Below, piece after piece: positions 31,266 through 37,234 of a stretch of 38,060 nt of DNA. The stretch covers positions 1 to 38,060 of IMG/VR virus record IMGVR_UViG_3300022751_000030; one strand, 5' to 3'. Source of the DNA: a virus. Within the stretch, counting starts at the first letter, position 1, and every line of letters starts with the position of its first letter. The translations under genes and the position numbers were made by a program. The notes under the pieces are model-generated. The model ran no database searches. It saw only the letters and a program-made list of their open reading frames with translations, and was not told the origin of the DNA.

Positions 31266-31735
31266 CTTATAAACAGACGGCGAGCTACAGCATTTCAATC
31301 TGTGTCTTTCATAGCTGGTATGACTGTTCTATTCACGGAAGTTTCGTACGCTCATCCGCTACATCTTTTGAACTAAGCCCCCAGTCTATCTATAAGTCTT
31401 TGTACTATTAGCCTTCTAATGTCAGAAGCAAGCCGAGAAAACAGGGCAAACCTTATCGTCTCTACCTAGGCAAACTTACTCCCAACATTACAGAAGGCTA
31501 ACTTATTTAGGTGCTGCTTATAGGCACTTGAGAGGGTATAGGACAGGCAGACTTGAACTGCAACCTGTTCGGTGATGCATCCTATAGCACTTACGAACTG
31601 TTCTTGAGCAATATTGAACTACTGTACCCTCACAATTACTTACAAGCATCGCTGGAGCTACGAGTAATTAACTCTCGTAGCCAGCTGTTCTCACAAACCC
31701 TTTCGGGGAGGGGCCGACAAAGCCCCAGCGATGCT
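31266..31735 (-). ncRNA. Large, multi-domain structured RNA (3' portion)
   Basis: About 500 bases without a gene that contain four successive closed modules: 31266-31278 with 31384-31396 (two mismatches in 13); 31408-31422 with 31485-31501 (15 bp, 2-base bulge); 31532-31538 with 31625-31631, stacked on 31537-31543 with 31580-31586; and 31645-31655 with 31725-31735 (11 bp). The last encloses GCTACGAG/CTCGTAGC (31657-31681), GGGGC/GCCCC (31710-31726) and a stem closed by a GAAA tetraloop on the minus strand (31698-31708). The GNRA loop and the gene direction indicate minus-strand transcription. The size and nearby tRNA recall GOLLD and ROOL RNAs; family membership is not shown. Confidence 0.7.
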
Positions 31736-31765
31736 GATAATTAAACTGTCTGAACTGTTAATGTA

Positions 31766-32194
31766 TTAAGCGTATGGCTTCGAATTGTAGACCTTCCACT
31801 TTTCTCTATGTTCGGCATAATACTTTCGATTCCGTTCGTTTTCACATGTTCGGCACCGTCTGTATTTATTGCTGTAACTTGAGACGTTAGCTTCAGTGTA
31901 CTCGTGGCCTCTAGGACAATGTGTCTTTCGTTGATTTTTTCCTGCAAATCCTATCCCCCGAAGTGTGTTGGTAATACTTGTTACCGCTTCTAGGTGGTCT
32001 GGATTTATGCAAGACGTAACCCTACACAAGTGGTCAATAACATACCCTTCTGGTATTTCACCCACAAAGTTTCTATAAGATAACCTGTGAGCGCCTTCCC
32101 TTACTGGTTTACCATCTACCGTGTACCACATTTGTCCGTAGCCAGCTTCGTTCTTATAACCAGCCCATATCATACAGTCATCGTGTTTTATCAT
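31766..32194 (-). CDS. HNH homing-type endonuclease inside the RNA region
   Basis: 142 residues, paralogous to 7022-7468: CMIWAGYKNEAGYGQMWYTV, HRLSYRNFVGEIPEGYVIDH (HNH core), CINPDHLEAVTSI, then THCPRGHEY and RRCRTCENE as a zinc knuckle. It divides two structured blocks (31266-31735 and 32243-32434), so it appears to be inserted in the RNA. A TATAAT lies just upstream (minus strand, about 32207), which could give its own transcript. Confidence 0.85.
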   Translation of the reverse strand: MIKHDDCMIWAGYKNEAGYGQMWYTVDGKPVREGAHRLSYRNFVGEIPEGYVIDHLCRVTSCINPDHLEAVTSITNTLRGIGFAGKNQRKTHCPRGHEYTEANVSSYSNKYRRCRTCENERNRKYYAEHREKWKVYNSKPYA

Positions 32195-32242
32195 GGACTC
32201 ATTATACTACATTTAGCTACTACGCTTAATTGTTCTTGGTTA

Positions 32243-32434
32243 CCCAGTAATAGCATGGCTCTCTACAGAGTTTGGCTCGAAAGCCTCTCAGCGCCCTGTC
32301 GTTGCCTAAGGGCTGCCCTCTATTACTGGGATTGTAGGCTGTAGTATTCGGGCTATGTCAAGTCGAAGAGGCTACATTTATCTGAATCGCTCAGTACCTA
32401 CTTTGTGTTGCCGTACTTTCGTACACGGCCTATG
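32243..32434 (-). ncRNA. Large structured RNA (5' portion)
   Basis: Module 32243-32253 with 32320-32330 is a perfect 11-bp closing stem (CCCAGTAATAG) around several smaller hairpins (GGCT-AGCC, CTCT-AGAG). Further upstream on the minus strand, GTTGCC/GGCAAC pairs around 32408-32436 with an inner GTAC-GAAA-GTAC hairpin whose tetraloop is a GNRA loop on the minus strand. No gene fits the interval 32195-32450. Together with 31266-31735 this gives about 700 bases of structured RNA if the HNH gene is removed. Confidence 0.6.
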
Positions 32435-32450
32435 GGCAACAACTATTATT

Positions 32451-32780
32451 CTACCACCAAGAGTGAGCTAACCAGAACGCCTTGGCTTCCGTCCAACTAC
32501 CATACCTTCGCACGGCGTATTCTGAAAACCACTCGTCCTGACACTCTCTATCTTGTAAACTACAGTTCATCTTATTGCAAGGTAAAGCTTGACCTAATCC
32601 GCATGCTCCCGAACCTGGGTTTATTGCATCTGTGCGGTTGGTGCTTTCCTTAAAGTAGATGAATGCTTTGGCCTCTGCTTCTGTAACTACCTCGCTGATA
32701 GGTTGTGAAGTGCTCAGAGGCTCTGTAACGGCTGTTTCTTGTTTAGGTGCTTCACTTACCGTCTTAATTGGTTCAGACAC
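32451..32780 (-). CDS. Lytic transglycosylase-like protein
   Basis: 109 residues. After a Pro/Thr-rich N-terminus (residues 1-35) the domain has KAFIYFKESTNRTDAINPGS (catalytic-type Glu in FKEST), GACGLGQALPCNKM, DRECQDEWFSEYAVRRYGSW and AKAFWLAHSWW. This is the SLT/resuscitation-type fold seen in small Patescibacteria and actinobacterial phage proteins. No signal peptide at this start; the small membrane protein upstream may deliver it. Role: cell-wall cleavage. Confidence 0.75.
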   Translation of the reverse strand: MSEPIKTVSEAPKQETAVTEPLSTSQPISEVVTEAEAKAFIYFKESTNRTDAINPGSGACGLGQALPCNKMNCSLQDRECQDEWFSEYAVRRYGSWTEAKAFWLAHSWW

Positions 32781-32800
32781 TCTGGACGGCTCAGGAGTCT

Positions 32801-33001
32801 TTACTGTTTTACTGAGCTAAGTTCACGTACTGTTTGACCAACTTCACTGCGGATAGTTGAATCAAAGTCTGAGCGTGTCATCCAGCCCGTACCCATTGCT
32901 GCCACAATTGTAGCGAACCATACGATACCGATAACCACTGTGCGAACTTTAACTGTTCGTGCTTGCTTCTGTTCTTTGATGAAATCTTGTTTCTTTGACA
33001 T
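32801..33001 (-). CDS. Small single-pass membrane protein
   Basis: 66 residues, basic N-terminus (SKKQDFIKEQKQARTVKVR), one membrane helix (about 21-42, VVIGIVWFATIVAAMGTGW) and a polar C-terminal segment that would be outside (TRSDFDSTIRSEVGQTVREL). First gene under promoter 33116 and directly before the transglycosylase, so a holin- or anchor-like function is possible. Confidence 0.65.
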   Translation of the reverse strand: MSKKQDFIKEQKQARTVKVRTVVIGIVWFATIVAAMGTGWMTRSDFDSTIRSEVGQTVRELSSVKQ

Positions 33002-33115
33002 TTTGTTTCCTTTGTTTATTATTTGGTGAACCTGAGCAGTTAGGTTGTCTACGACGAACGCTTACTTTAATGCTGCTCTTGGTTCTTTGTAGTCCCTTCT
33101 TTTTGGACTATCTTT

Positions 33116-33144
33116 ATAGTACAGTAAGCGAATGAGAAAGTCAA
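33116..33144 (-). promoter_or_regulatory. Promoter P2 with ATTCGCTTACTG element
   Basis: Minus strand: -35 TTGACT (33139-33144), 17 bases, -10 TACTAT (33116-33121). The spacer has ATTCGCTTACTG (33122-33133), differing by one base from the element in P1. It starts the membrane protein-transglycosylase-RNA operon. Confidence 0.75.
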
Positions 33145-33154
33145 TACATAAGCA

Positions 33155-33511
33155 CTATGAAATGTCTTTCAGGGCTTGTCTCCAGATGAGAGCTTCCATC
33201 TTTCTATCCTTTTTCTTATAGGTATTCGACTGAACGATGAGCTGATCTACCATACTCTGGCCTTTTCGATCTACTTGCCACGCCACGTGTTCGGCTGGAT
33301 GGGCGGTGAAGTACATATGACACCCATAGCAAAGTGCGTCAGCGTTCATAGGCTCAAAGCGTGTGCCCTCTTTTCCACGTCCCATGAAGTGAGAGCAATG
33401 CAGGGCGCTTGTAGGCGGCGTATAAGACGTCTGGCAGCGTTGGCACGTCCAGTTATCGCGTGTGCGTACATACTGGCTAAATGCCTTGTCTGCTGCGTCT
33501 ATCTTTACCAT
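33155..33511 (-). CDS. NinG/Rap-like zinc nuclease
   Basis: 118 residues. TRDNWTCQRCQTSY (CxxC), SALHCSHFMGRGKEGTRFEP and NADALCYGCHMYFTAHPAEH give the CxxC...HCxHFxGR...CxxCH pattern of NinG-type (lambda Rap) recombination nucleases and related HNH proteins. Basic C-terminus (NTYKKKDRKMEALIWRQ). Located after the annealing protein block and next to promoter 33116, consistent with a recombination function. Confidence 0.65.
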   Translation of the reverse strand: MVKIDAADKAFSQYVRTRDNWTCQRCQTSYTPPTSALHCSHFMGRGKEGTRFEPMNADALCYGCHMYFTAHPAEHVAWQVDRKGQSMVDQLIVQSNTYKKKDRKMEALIWRQALKDIS

Positions 33512-33514
33512 CTC

Positions 33515-33769
33515 TTATATATCTTCCTGTTGGGTTAAACTACCGATGCAATCAAAGCTTCTTCCAAACTCGTCACGCACGTTTTTGATTGCCCATGACC
33601 AGCTTTTACCGCTATCTGATTTTTTCTTTACCCAAGTGACAACCCAATATGTATTGCAACTTTCACAATAGTACATGTACTCACCGTTAGACCTTGTCTC
33701 CACTAAGTTGTCATAACCTAGAAGCTCAGAATCTACGGGACATGGAACTTTACGTCTAATCTTAGACAT
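33515..33769 (-). CDS. Small zinc-binding protein
   Basis: 84 residues. VPCPVDSELLGYDN and YMYYCESCNTYWVVTWVKKK supply a CPxx...CxxC set of cysteines. The remainder (SWAIKNVRDEFGRSFDCIGS) has one more Cys. Probably a zinc-ribbon. Four-base gap from the NinG-like gene downstream. No family recognised. Confidence 0.6.
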   Translation of the reverse strand: MSKIRRKVPCPVDSELLGYDNLVETRSNGEYMYYCESCNTYWVVTWVKKKSDSGKSWSWAIKNVRDEFGRSFDCIGSLTQQEDI

Positions 33770-33797
33770 TATATTCTCTCCTTATACTACTTAGTGA

Positions 33798-33944
33798 TTA
33801 CTTATCGTACTTGCTGGTGTTAATTGCCCAGTTTATTAGGAATACGACTATTAGTCCCTGCCATCCAAACCATATCAGAGACAGTGCTATTGATAAGACT
33901 TGTGCGACGTGGAATATGATTTTATTTATTGTTTTGGCTTTCAT
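33798..33944 (-). CDS. Small membrane protein
   Basis: 48 residues: basic start (MKAKTINKIIFHVAQVLSIA), one or two hydrophobic segments (LSLIWFGWQGLIVVFLINWA) and a short polar end. GGAGAG precedes the ATG. No family recognised. Inner-membrane location is likely. Confidence 0.6.
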   Translation of the reverse strand: MKAKTINKIIFHVAQVLSIALSLIWFGWQGLIVVFLINWAINTSKYDK

Positions 33945-33961
33945 TACTCTCTCCTTCTTTA

Positions 33962-34339
33962 TTACTTACTCTGTAGGGGGTCAAGAAGTTCTGAGTTTTC
34001 GTATATGTTGCCAATAACTTCGTAATCAACATCCGACATACTCAGAAAATCGTCGTAGTGCTCGTAGTCGTAGTACGTCTCTTTACGGATAGGGGTTATA
34101 TCTTCAACGCTGAAGCGGTCACCATTTCCGTGTTCGATAATGTCGCCTTCATATATCTCGACACCTTTGCAGTCAGTAATCCCTGTATATTGAACTGTCC
34201 AATAGTCACTATCTCTCAGCACGTAAGCTAGGTTACAATGTGGATTACTTGGTGACCACTCGGCATAAGGTTTATCGTGTACAGTTTTTTCTTCTTCTCG
34301 ACGATAATACGCTCTAAATTTTACTTCTCGGCTGCTCAT
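33962..34339 (-). CDS. YopX-family protein
   Basis: 125 residues. SREVKFRAYYRREEEKTVHD, TVQYTGITDCKGVEIYEGDI and the end VIGNIYENSELLDPL are the family signature (REIKFRAW ... D.KG.EIYEGDI ... GNIYENPELL). YopX proteins are common in phages of Firmicutes and others; their function is not known. Complete length. Confidence 0.85.
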   Translation of the reverse strand: MSSREVKFRAYYRREEEKTVHDKPYAEWSPSNPHCNLAYVLRDSDYWTVQYTGITDCKGVEIYEGDIIEHGNGDRFSVEDITPIRKETYYDYEHYDDFLSMSDVDYEVIGNIYENSELLDPLQSK

Positions 34340-34340
34340 A

Positions 34341-34580
34341 CTATCCCTCTTCTGTTGTGTTAGTTAATTGCTCTTTAAACCAGACTAATTCTACCTTCGG
34401 GTTGTCCTCTAAATTCTCTCGTACTATTTTGAGGCAGTCGTTCCAACCCTTTGCATATTCCATTGAGACATGTGGTGAGTTTTGACCCTCTGATGAATCG
34501 TCTAATAAACTAATTGGAAGATGAAACTTAATACCTCCGTTGGGTATGTCATTTGTTTCTGTATTAGGTAGAGGGGTCAT
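34341..34580 (-). CDS. Small hypothetical protein with GWN helix
   Basis: 79 residues, with DIPNGGIKFHLPISLLDDSS and MEYAKGWNDCLKIVRENLED, the second being the same GWNxxL helix as in 26557-26826. The end is acidic. The ATG overlaps the upstream HNH stop. No domain recognised. Confidence 0.6.
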   Translation of the reverse strand: MTPLPNTETNDIPNGGIKFHLPISLLDDSSEGQNSPHVSMEYAKGWNDCLKIVRENLEDNPKVELVWFKEQLTNTTEEG

Positions 34581-34993
34581 GAGACCCTCGCTTTATTATT
34601 CATGATTAGACTTATATACGAGGGTGATACTCCGTATAGCTTTGCCGTCTCTTGATATTCAATCGTCCAGCCTATATGTCGAATGTTGATAACTTGGTTG
34701 TCAGTCAATTTGAATCCTTGCCTGGCATATCGTGAGTCTTTCTTTCCGTGGCACGGAGAGCAAAGTGTTTGTAGGTTGTCCATACTATTGTTCTTCATTG
34801 CCGAAGGAACTTGAGAGCCATTATTGTCGATATGGTCTACAGTAATATCTCGGCCGAATCTCTCTCGATGCTCGGCTCTCGTCATACCACATTTGACACA
34901 CTTTTCACCGTCTCGCTGGATAGCCTTTTCTCTGTTGCCACCAAACATGTATTTAAATGAGCTACTTGGTTTCTTATCGGTCATACTTATCAT
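34577..34993 (-). CDS. HNH endonuclease with C-terminal HTH
   Basis: 138 residues. CVKCGMTRAEHRERFGRDIT, VDHIDNNGSQ and NLQTLCSPCHGKKDSRYARQ form the HNH/zinc domain (CxxC...DHI...CxxCH), and the C-terminal 45 residues (GWTIEYQETAKLYGVSPSYI) an HTH like those that read target DNA. ATG at 34993 or 34984 are both possible. Follows the annealing protein gene; likely recombination nuclease or homing endonuclease. Confidence 0.75.
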   Translation of the reverse strand: MISMTDKKPSSSFKYMFGGNREKAIQRDGEKCVKCGMTRAEHRERFGRDITVDHIDNNGSQVPSAMKNNSMDNLQTLCSPCHGKKDSRYARQGFKLTDNQVINIRHIGWTIEYQETAKLYGVSPSYISLIMNNKARVS

Positions 34994-35004
34994 CCAATCC
35001 GTTA

Positions 35005-35763
35005 TTAATCACGTGGATCGCTTTGATCACGTTTTTCATTATCGAGTGCATCTGCCACAGAGTCGGCATCGTTAAGAGTATCAATAGTCTCTTTCTGAAG
35101 CACCCCTTTAATAAAAGCAACCATCTGATCAGGGCGGGTATAGTCCTGTTTAATCATCTGTTCCTTAATAGCTTGCTTAGCCCTAGCCAAAATATCCTCT
35201 TGTGCTTCGGTATTCTCTTCTACTCGGTTACGGATTTCACCTGTAGACTCTACTTTTTTACCAAGTGTAAATACAATTCTTCCATTCTTTAGGTTCTTAA
35301 TGGTGAGTTGGTTAATCTCTTTGTTTTCATCGTAACCAATAGTATCAACTGCAAACTTGTCATAAGTTGCCCATTTTCCTGTACGATCGTTCTTATAGCC
35401 ATTGTAAGAGTCTGCACTAATCCAAGTAAATGGAGCCGTGTAAAGCTCACGACCGATGCCAAAGTTGAAGCCTGCGCGTTTAAATGCGTCTGAAGCTTGT
35501 CCTTTTTCCTTCTCGGTGTTGCTTTCAACTCCTACATCTTGACGACTAATCCACTCTTTAATGTCCTCATCCCATATTGAGATAGTACAAAACAAGTTCC
35601 CGTTAATGAGTTCATGTGATCGTTTCCACTTCACACCTGATTCGTCTAGGATATTCATATCTACACGAGCATCTTTATAAAGAAGGAGTGTCGCACCTTT
35701 TTCGTTGATTGAGCCTACGCGTACATCTATCTCGTTTGGCTTAAGTAGTCTTAGTTCTTTCAT
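35005..35763 (-). CDS. Rad52-like single-strand annealing protein
   Basis: 252 residues. The diagnostic block is SRQDVGVESNTEKEKGQASD then AFKRAGFNFGIGRELYTAPF with TWI following, the GEASDAFKRACVxWGIGRELYTAP motif of phage Sak/Rad52-22 recombinases. The N-terminal 60 residues (LRLLKPNEIDVRVGSINEKG) match the usual start; the C-terminal 90 residues are charged and helical, likely for partner binding. It promotes annealing and repair of phage DNA ends. Confidence 0.85.
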   Translation of the reverse strand: MKELRLLKPNEIDVRVGSINEKGATLLLYKDARVDMNILDESGVKWKRSHELINGNLFCTISIWDEDIKEWISRQDVGVESNTEKEKGQASDAFKRAGFNFGIGRELYTAPFTWISADSYNGYKNDRTGKWATYDKFAVDTIGYDENKEINQLTIKNLKNGRIVFTLGKKVESTGEIRNRVEENTEAQEDILARAKQAIKEQMIKQDYTRPDQMVAFIKGVLQKETIDTLNDADSVADALDNEKRDQSDPRD

Positions 35764-36053
35764 TATTTAGGTTCCTTTGCTTGTTTTAGCGTTTTACTTA
35801 CTTCAATAATGGCCTCTTCCTTTATAAGCTGAACAGCTTGCTCTCGTTCAAGCTTTTGTTGCCTTTGCCCATTCGTATAATCATAATAATCAGATATGAA
35901 TATCCTCTTCGGGGCTGGCTTTGGTAGTAAATCTATCATCACATCAATGATGTCATCAATGAGAAAACCAACGTCCTCTGAGTGTTCAAGAATAATCCTG
36001 GTGCCAAGATTTAGCTCAATCTTATCTAAAAGTCTTTGCCTAAGTGGATTCAC
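35763..36053 (-). CDS. Hypothetical helical protein
   Basis: 96 residues from a GTG at 36053 that overlaps the upstream stop (TAGTG). Helical (LRQRLLDKIELNLGTRIILE, RQQKLEREQAVQLIKEEAII) with hydrophobic middle (VGFLIDDIIDVMIDLLPKPA). The gene overlaps the annealing protein by one base. No family recognised; could be a partner of the recombinase. Confidence 0.6.
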   Translation of the reverse strand: MNPLRQRLLDKIELNLGTRIILEHSEDVGFLIDDIIDVMIDLLPKPAPKRIFISDYYDYTNGQRQQKLEREQAVQLIKEEAIIEVSKTLKQAKEPK

Positions 36054-36190
36054 TATCGGTCTCCCACTTCTGATAGATAGTCTTTTGCCTCTTGTATTTT
36101 AAAACCACAGACAAGGCTATCACAGACTGGAATGCTCTCGTATTCTTGAGTGGCGGGTTTCTCACACATGGCGCATAATTCTTGATTCAT
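36053..36190 (-). CDS. Small zinc-binding protein
   Basis: 45 residues, MNQELCAMCEKPATQEYESI then PVCDSLVCGFKIQEAKDYLS. CxxC and CxxxxC pairs (residues 6-9 and 23-28) suggest one zinc ion. The stop overlaps the next GTG. Typical of small phage regulators. Confidence 0.6.
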   Translation of the reverse strand: MNQELCAMCEKPATQEYESIPVCDSLVCGFKIQEAKDYLSEVGDR

Positions 36191-36192
36191 TT

Positions 36193-36279
36193 CTAGGCCC
36201 TCGGTATAACTGTCCAGCTGGTGCCGTCAGTGGTTCCTAAGAAGTTAATAGATGGTTTATATATAATTTGTATGCTCAT
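36193..36279 (-). CDS. Very small protein under P1
   Basis: 28 residues, MSIQIIYKPSINFLGTTDGT then SWTVIPRA. First reading frame below promoter 36307-36335, with AAGGG 8 bases before the ATG. No domain recognised. Confidence 0.5.
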   Translation of the reverse strand: MSIQIIYKPSINFLGTTDGTSWTVIPRA

Positions 36280-36306
36280 GTGTAATCCCTTCGTTGATTT
36301 GTTCTC

Positions 36307-36335
36307 AGTATAGCACGTCAATAAGCGAATAGCAA
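36307..36335 (-). promoter_or_regulatory. Promoter P1 with ATTCGCTTATTGA element
   Basis: Minus strand: -35 TTGCTA (36330-36335), 17 bases, -10 TATACT (36307-36312). The spacer is almost filled by ATTCGCTTATTGA (36318-36330), which recurs at P3 (inverted) and, with one change, at P2. It starts the recombination operon at 36279. Confidence 0.8.
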
Positions 36336-36366
36336 GTATTTACATTTAAGACTTTACTTGTTAAAG

Positions 36367-36372
36367 TATAAT
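36367..36372 (+). promoter_or_regulatory. Plus-strand TATAAT upstream of a structured region
   Basis: A perfect -10 hexamer at 36367-36372, with no good -35 at the usual distance. It precedes the structured interval 36378-36607, which ends in a plus-strand terminator. Confidence 0.35.
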
Positions 36373-36377
36373 TACTG

Positions 36378-36607
36378 CTGGGAGATTCTTTTATTTATGG
36401 TGATGCCCACCTATCCATAAAATTGTGAGTCCCTTCATCCCAGTATAGATAGCCACCTTAGGGTGGTTATTGCTTTATCTATTAAGCTTATGATAATATC
36501 CAGGCATTACCGACCTCCACGTGGTAATGCACCTTTCGGGGAGTAATGCCCCTGTTGAAAAACAAATAGTTAAACGACGCCATAGCTACACACTAGGCGT
36601 CGTTTTT
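36378..36607 (+). ncRNA. Candidate small structured RNA
   Basis: Bounded by a TATAAT at 36367 and a terminator, 36572-36581 with 36596-36605 (AAACGACGCC) followed by TTTTT. Inside: CTGGGA/TCCCAG (36378-36383, 36438-36443), enclosing TTTATGG/CCATAAA (36394-36400, 36415-36421); ATAGATA/TATCTAT (36445-36451, 36476-36482), enclosing CCACC/GGTGG; and GCATTACC with GGTAATGC (36504-36511, 36523-36530). A third TAATGC copy (36544-36549) allows an alternative pairing. No reading frame with a ribosome binding site is present. Transcribed strand and function are inferred. Confidence 0.45.
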
Positions 36608-36624
36608 GATAATTTCACCATCTT

Positions 36625-36714
36625 TTAAGGTGGGTCGCAAATATTGTGGAATACGCAACAGTGAGCGAGGGTATGACGTAAAACGGAAGCAAAAAGGCTA
36701 AAAACTTTCTTCAC
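36625..36714 (-). pseudogene. Truncated secreted-protein leader copy
   Basis: A 29-codon frame starting at a GTG that lies in the same position as the real gene at 38021. It begins MKKVFSLFASVLRHTLAHCC, signal-peptide-like, and then stops. The upstream 49 bases (36705-36753) are identical to 38012-38060. Looks like a duplicated 5' end with the rest lost, or a leader peptide. Confidence 0.45.
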
Positions 36715-36753
36715 TTCATTCTTTCGTGTGGTAAAATTATCGTAACCTAGAGT
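36705..36753. repeat. 49-base repeat, identical to 38012-38060
   Basis: Identical to the last 49 bases of the window, and its first 29 bases also match 98-126. The repeat covers the translation start of the right-end gene plus upstream DNA. Just right of it (36769-36778) is TAAGCGAG-type sequence resembling the early promoter element, next to TTGAGT but without a proper -10. Confidence 0.95.
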
Positions 36754-36803
36754 CTTTCATTTGTCTAACATAAGCGAGACTCAAGGGGGTAATTTGGGAT
36801 AAG

Positions 36804-36828
36804 GAAAACCCCGCATTTGCGTGCGGGG
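36804..36828 (-). terminator. Intrinsic terminator, minus strand
   Basis: CCCCGCA (36809-36815) pairs with TGCGGGG (36822-36828), a 7-bp G+C-rich stem with 6-base loop, followed by TTTTCC on the minus strand. It ends the leftward transcript of the right-end secreted-protein pair. Confidence 0.75.
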
Positions 36829-36851
36829 CGAGTCTTCCATTTGTCTTCTTT

Positions 36852-36879
36852 TATTCTATCAGATGACATACAAATTGCA
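36852..36879 (-). promoter_or_regulatory. Possible promoter just before a terminator
   Basis: Minus strand: TTGCAA (36874-36879), 16 bases, TGA then TAGAAT (36852-36857). Transcription would meet the terminator at 36804-36828 after only about 20-40 bases, giving a very short RNA unless read through. Confidence 0.4.
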
Positions 36880-37234
36880 AATACTTTCACACTAAATCAC
36901 CTACCGTAACCCCTCCTCTTAGAGACGAAAAATGAAGCCAAGGTAGTGAGAACATTGATGGTAACGTTAAACCCAGGCTCTGATTAATTAGCCCCTAAAC
37001 GTCACCCTGGTCTATGCGATGTTATTAATTGTTCGGTGTTATTACCAAGTACTAAGGGATAGGAACGGTCTTAAATAACAAGTGAAAGGTTTGAATCCTC
37101 CGTGCCCCTAGAGCTAGGGAAGGGGGCTTTTATGGGCTTTTGGACACGCTACATGTGGTGTACGAATAAAATACTTATGCCAAGAACATCATTAACAGGG
37201 GCGACCAGTGTCGTAAAAGGTATGTTTCAGGACG
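36880..37234. other. Gene-free interval with short hairpins
   Basis: I see no convincing reading frame on either strand. Short pairings occur: CTACC/GGTAG (about 36900-36945), CCAGG/CCTGG (about 36973-37013), TGTTATT/AATAACA (37020-37026 with 37074-37080) and, at 37104-37127, GCCCCT with AGGGGGC followed by TTTTAT, a likely plus-strand terminator. A T-arm-like AGGTTTGAATCCT at 37087-37099 has no matching tRNA body. Could encode a plus-strand RNA or contain a replication or packaging site. Confidence 0.4.
37104..37132 (+). terminator. Possible plus-strand terminator
   Basis: GCCCCT (37104-37109) pairs with the AGGGGGC segment (37121-37127), followed by TTTTAT. A nested CCCTA/TAGGG pairing is also possible. 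No upstream plus-strand gene is evident, so it would end a non-coding transcript. Confidence 0.4.

Noticed and set aside
31240-32230. Group I intron carrying the HNH gene
   Set aside because: I could not identify the P3-P7 core sequences, and there is no interrupted gene on either side. A splicing test or an intron covariance model could still change this.
37087-37110. T-arm-like sequence on the plus strand
   Set aside because: AGG-TTTGAAT-CCT has only three pairs and no matching acceptor, D-arm or anticodon arm upstream.
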